This document shows, in pieces, positions 6,244 through 8,348 of a DNA stretch of 8,348 nucleotides (its first letter is position 1; every line of letters starts with the position of its first letter). The stretch covers positions 1-8,348 of the forward strand of contig USPP01000054.1 of the NCBI GenBank assembly GCA_900556615.1, given 5' to 3'. The notes under the pieces were generated by a model. It made no database searches, was not told the origin of the DNA, and saw nothing but the letters and a program-made list of their open reading frames with translations. The translations under genes and the position numbers were made by a program. The DNA comes from an uncultured Eubacteriales bacterium. GTDB taxonomy: Bacteria; Bacillota; Clostridia; Oscillospirales; CAG-272.

Positions 6244-7773
6244 TTATTCAAGCCCGTAATCAAGATAAGCATCAATTATTCTCTGATAATAATTGATAAG
6301 CGATTTTTGCGACGACGCAAGATAAGAGGAGAGATTCCCGCTCTTTTGAACTAGCACTTTACGAAGAATATTATGATAATCAGAGGAATGCACATATCCG
6401 AAATCAAAGGTAAGACCTTCTATCAGAATATCGAGCATCTGTCCGGAGCCTTCAAGACTTGAGTATTTTATCTTAAGCGCCGTGTCGAATACTGCCGGGG
6501 TAATGTATTTATAACCATAGGCAGCCATACCCTCGATAATAAGACCGACATTTTCCACCTCACTGTCGCGTATCGTTCTCGGAATACACATAAAAGGGCC
6601 GGCAGCGTCCATCATAGTGTGGTACGTACTCTGCTTTTCATCGTACTTGGGAAGCGGAATAATTCCATATTCCCCTTCGAAGTCACGGTATACATTGGTA
6701 GCATTCCCAAGCCAACCATGAACAAATATCGTAGTTCCGTTTATAAATTTCCGGTTTCCGACATCCCACCAATAATATGTCTCTTCCTCTCCCTGATAGC
6801 TGTAATCATATGCGGCAAAGGTGGATTCATTTTCATACAAAATTGTATACATTTTCTCAACGAGATTGCTCATTCTCTTGGTATTAGCATAAAACTCAGG
6901 TATATCTTCATTGTTCTTTTTAAACATGAGACACTCAGACGCATTCTGATAGGAATTCAGTCCGCTGTGAACATCAACAGTATAAGCATAAAAATCATCA
7001 ATATCGCGCTCAGAATTATTATTTATATCAGAATAGTACTGCTTCGTAAGGTTTGAAAGACAGTCAAGCGTCCATTCCCCGTCAAGAACCGTTTGATAGG
7101 GATCATCAATCTGATAATCCTCAACCAGCTTTTTATTAAAATAAATACAGTTAGTCTGAGTTATTAAGGTATAATTGATATCTCCGAGTGCAAAGAAGGA
7201 ATTTCCGCCTACAGTAAGACTGTTGTTAGCGCTCTTATTCCACCACGGTTTGTCCAGATTAACATAAGGAACATTCTGCCAGATAGAAAGATATCCCTCC
7301 GGAGCGAGTGCCGCCACATAATCTATGTGACCGATAGCAATATGAAACTCATTGTCATCACCGGAAACGGAAGTACGTATCTTTTCCATAAAACCGCTCG
7401 GATTCTGCGGTTCTACAATCTTTGTAATTTTGCACTTAAACCTCTCCTCGATATTCAACTGACGGTTGTAGACAGCCTCGGCAATAACATCTGTCGAATT
7501 CTCATCATTGAGCGTTATCTCTTCTTCCATTCCTTCGCGCGTCAGAAATTTTATTTCAAAACCATCTGTATCATAGCTTGAAGGAAGTCCGTCGGGTATA
7601 TCTATTCTGTCATCAGATATTCCATCTGTATCAATTGAGGTACTCCCTTTTTCTTCTGAAGTTACTGTGCCTGCCGTCCCCTCTTTATGACAGGAAACAA
7701 GAAAACCACTCCATAACATCAGAACAACCAGCAATATCGAAATTATTCGTGTCAACGCACCACTGTTTTTCAT
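6244..7773 (-). CDS. ABC-type extracellular sugar-binding lipoprotein
   Basis: 509 residues from an ATG at 7773. This start was chosen because AAGGAGA lies 7 nt upstream and because the product then begins with a proper lipoprotein signal peptide: MKNSGALTR, hydrophobic core, lipobox LVSC with C28. A longer reading from 7962 would run through the promoter and operators. The mature protein has features of family 1 solute-binding proteins of Clostridia: an opening strand FEIKFLTREG followed by a LNDENSTDVIAEAVYNRQL segment and then the ingoing N-lobe (EERFKCKITKI). Further on are the hydrophobic-aromatic stretches FFALGDINYTL and GNRKFINGTTIFVHGW, and the late segment YGIIPLPKYDE typical of these proteins. 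It would capture oligosaccharide for import. No permease or ATPase gene accompanies it here, so it may rely on a transporter encoded elsewhere or serve mainly as a surface binder. It is the first gene of the operon with the two anchored binding proteins. Confidence 0.88.
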   Translation of the reverse strand: MKNSGALTRIISILLVVLMLWSGFLVSCHKEGTAGTVTSEEKGSTSIDTDGISDDRIDIPDGLPSSYDTDGFEIKFLTREGMEEEITLNDENSTDVIAEAVYNRQLNIEERFKCKITKIVEPQNPSGFMEKIRTSVSGDDNEFHIAIGHIDYVAALAPEGYLSIWQNVPYVNLDKPWWNKSANNSLTVGGNSFFALGDINYTLITQTNCIYFNKKLVEDYQIDDPYQTVLDGEWTLDCLSNLTKQYYSDINNNSERDIDDFYAYTVDVHSGLNSYQNASECLMFKKNNEDIPEFYANTKRMSNLVEKMYTILYENESTFAAYDYSYQGEEETYYWWDVGNRKFINGTTIFVHGWLGNATNVYRDFEGEYGIIPLPKYDEKQSTYHTMMDAAGPFMCIPRTIRDSEVENVGLIIEGMAAYGYKYITPAVFDTALKIKYSSLEGSGQMLDILIEGLTFDFGYVHSSDYHNILRKVLVQKSGNLSSYLASSQKSLINYYQRIIDAYLDYGLE

Positions 7774-7780
7774 ATATGTT

Positions 7781-7787
7781 TCTCCTT
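7781..7787 (-). promoter_or_regulatory. Ribosome binding site that fixes the sugar-binding lipoprotein start
   Basis: AAGGAGA on the minus strand sits 7 nt before the ATG at 7773. No comparable site precedes the upstream in-frame ATG at 7962, and the protein from 7773 begins directly with a lipoprotein signal peptide. Confidence 0.85.
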
Positions 7788-7804
7788 CTCGATAATTTGA
7801 AGAC

Positions 7805-7824
7805 AACGCCAAATCTACGGCGTT
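7805..7824 (-). other. 5'-leader stem-loop of the sugar-binding lipoprotein operon
   Basis: AACGCC (7805-7810) and GGCGTT (7819-7824) form a 6-bp stem with an 8-nt loop. The stem lies inside the predicted untranslated leader, between the -10 at 7840-7845 and the ribosome binding site. It could stabilise the 5' end of the message. It does not match a riboswitch I recognise. Confidence 0.4.
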
Positions 7825-7839
7825 CCTCTTTCTATTTAA

Positions 7840-7868
7840 ATTATAACAGATATATCCTTCAATAAAAA
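7840..7868 (-). promoter_or_regulatory. Candidate activator-dependent promoter of the sugar-binding/binding-protein/glycosidase operon
   Basis: The minus strand reads TATAAT at 7845-7840, a perfect -10, with TTTTTA 17 bp upstream (7868-7863), a poor -35. A weak -35 with operator repeats starting 10 bp upstream is the arrangement expected when an AraC-type activator recruits RNA polymerase. The predicted leader is about 60 nt. Confidence 0.6.
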
Positions 7869-7877
7869 TACCGTAAA

Positions 7878-7912
7878 ATATACAATTTCTATTAACAATA
7901 TACAGTTTATAT
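7878..7912. promoter_or_regulatory. Putative AraC-regulator operator, tandem direct repeat (copies 2 and 3 of 4)
   Basis: On the minus strand ATATAAACTGTATAT (7912-7898) and ATAGAAATTGTATAT (7892-7878) match at 13 of 15 positions, are in the same orientation, and start 20 bp apart (about two helical turns). AraC/XylS proteins commonly bind such two-turn direct repeats next to the -35. The near copy lies 10 bp upstream of the proposed -35. Assignment to the regulator at 1532-2470 rests on shared copies in its own promoter region. Confidence 0.6.
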
Positions 7913-8348
7913 AAAACGCCCTTAAAGAAAAAGTCATAAACGGAAGTGTTTTTGCACAACATATTACAATATCACTTTCAATAATTTTTTTGAAATCAAT
8001 AAAAAATGACAACTGAATCCTTTAGCATATTCTTTAATGAAAAAAACAATATACGATTTCTGTTTATCTTAACAATTGTTTTATGATCCCTTTCCATATA
8101 TAAGGATATCTCTAAAAATCCAATGTTCATAGACGGCAAAGAGATTTTTTCGTCAGTCAAAGCAAAATTCCGCAGACATCGTATCCATCTATCAAGGATT
8201 TTTGTGACGAATAACGGAAAACAATTCAAGCCGAATTTTGGCACTGAATTTTTAGAAGTGGCCATAAACCCTATTTCAAAATTTTGATACTATTTTTGAG
8301 AACCAAAGAAAATCCGTTACAGTCATTCTTATGGGCTTGCTTTTCATC
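7913..8348. other. AT-rich intergenic region with no convincing gene
   Basis: About 435 bp upstream of the operon's operators. A minus-strand open frame (7996-8265) has no good ribosome binding site and an atypical low-complexity composition, so I do not call it. A plus-strand frame (open 8087-8287, first ATG 8123) contains VTNNGKQF, loosely like the TDNG-x-x-F core of integrase-type transposases, and might be a decayed fragment. One more copy of the 15-bp operator lies at 8049-8063. No tRNA, terminator with a U run, or CRISPR-like repeat is visible. Confidence 0.5.
8049..8063. promoter_or_regulatory. Putative AraC-regulator operator (copy 4 of 4, distal)
   Basis: ACAGAAATCGTATAT (minus strand) differs by one base from the copy at 1500-1514. 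The TGTT that follows it also follows the copy at 7898-7912. It lies 137 bp beyond the tandem pair with no evident gene start beside it. It could be a distant looping site or belong to a second, upstream promoter. Confidence 0.45.

Noticed and set aside
6846..6857. TATACATTTTCT, one mismatch from the operator core
   Set aside because: It lies deep inside the sugar-binding lipoprotein coding sequence, encodes normal protein (MYTILYEN region) and has no partner repeat or promoter.
7774..7962. A 63-residue N-terminal extension of the sugar-binding lipoprotein starting at 7962
   Set aside because: It runs through the promoter, leader hairpin and operator repeats, has no ribosome binding site, and would bury the lipoprotein signal peptide inside the protein.
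7996..8265. Minus-strand 89-residue open frame
   Set aside because: It has no good ribosome binding site, no recognisable motif, low-complexity composition, and it crosses a copy of the operator element.

Overview
The window looks like part of a plant-glycan (L-arabinose-containing) utilisation locus from an AT-rich, Gram-positive anaerobe, most plausibly a gut or rumen member of the Clostridia. The evidence for this is the strong AGGAG-type ribosome binding sites, lipobox-type lipoproteins, C-terminally membrane-anchored surface proteins, and an ABC-type sugar-binding lipoprotein of the long (about 500-residue) kind common in Clostridia. The taxonomic call is inference; there is no rRNA or housekeeping marker here.

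Layout. On the left, a cytoplasmic GH127/DUF1680-type glycosidase runs on the minus strand and leaves the window at base 1, so its C-terminus is missing. Divergent from it is a plus-strand AraC-family regulator (1532-2470), which ends in a clear intrinsic terminator. Convergent with the regulator is a minus-strand gene series, 7773 to 2511. In transcription order it holds a sugar-binding lipoprotein, two related membrane-anchored proteins with a carbohydrate-binding-type domain, and a second, lipoprotein GH127/DUF1680 enzyme. Gaps inside the series are 31 nt and 18 nt, then 138 nt before the glycosidase; the 138-nt gap contains a strong inverted repeat. The right end (7774-8348) is an AT-rich non-coding stretch that carries the promoter region.

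Regulation. A 15-bp element, ATAGAAATYGTATAT on the minus strand, occurs four times: once between the cytoplasmic glycosidase and the regulator, twice as a 20-bp-spaced direct repeat just upstream of a weak -35/good -10 promoter of the minus-strand operon, and once about 150 bp further upstream. This is the layout expected for an AraC-family activator controlling both transcription units and perhaps itself.

Working model (inference). The lipoprotein glycosidase and the two anchored binding proteins would act outside the membrane on arabinofuranosyl-decorated glycan, the solute-binding lipoprotein would capture the released oligosaccharides, and the cytoplasmic glycosidase would finish them after import. 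No ABC permease or ATPase gene is in the window. The most unusual element is the tandem pair of small, stand-alone, membrane-tethered binding-domain proteins sitting next to the solute-binding protein. They could be a Gram-positive counterpart of the surface glycan-binding proteins of Bacteroidetes loci.
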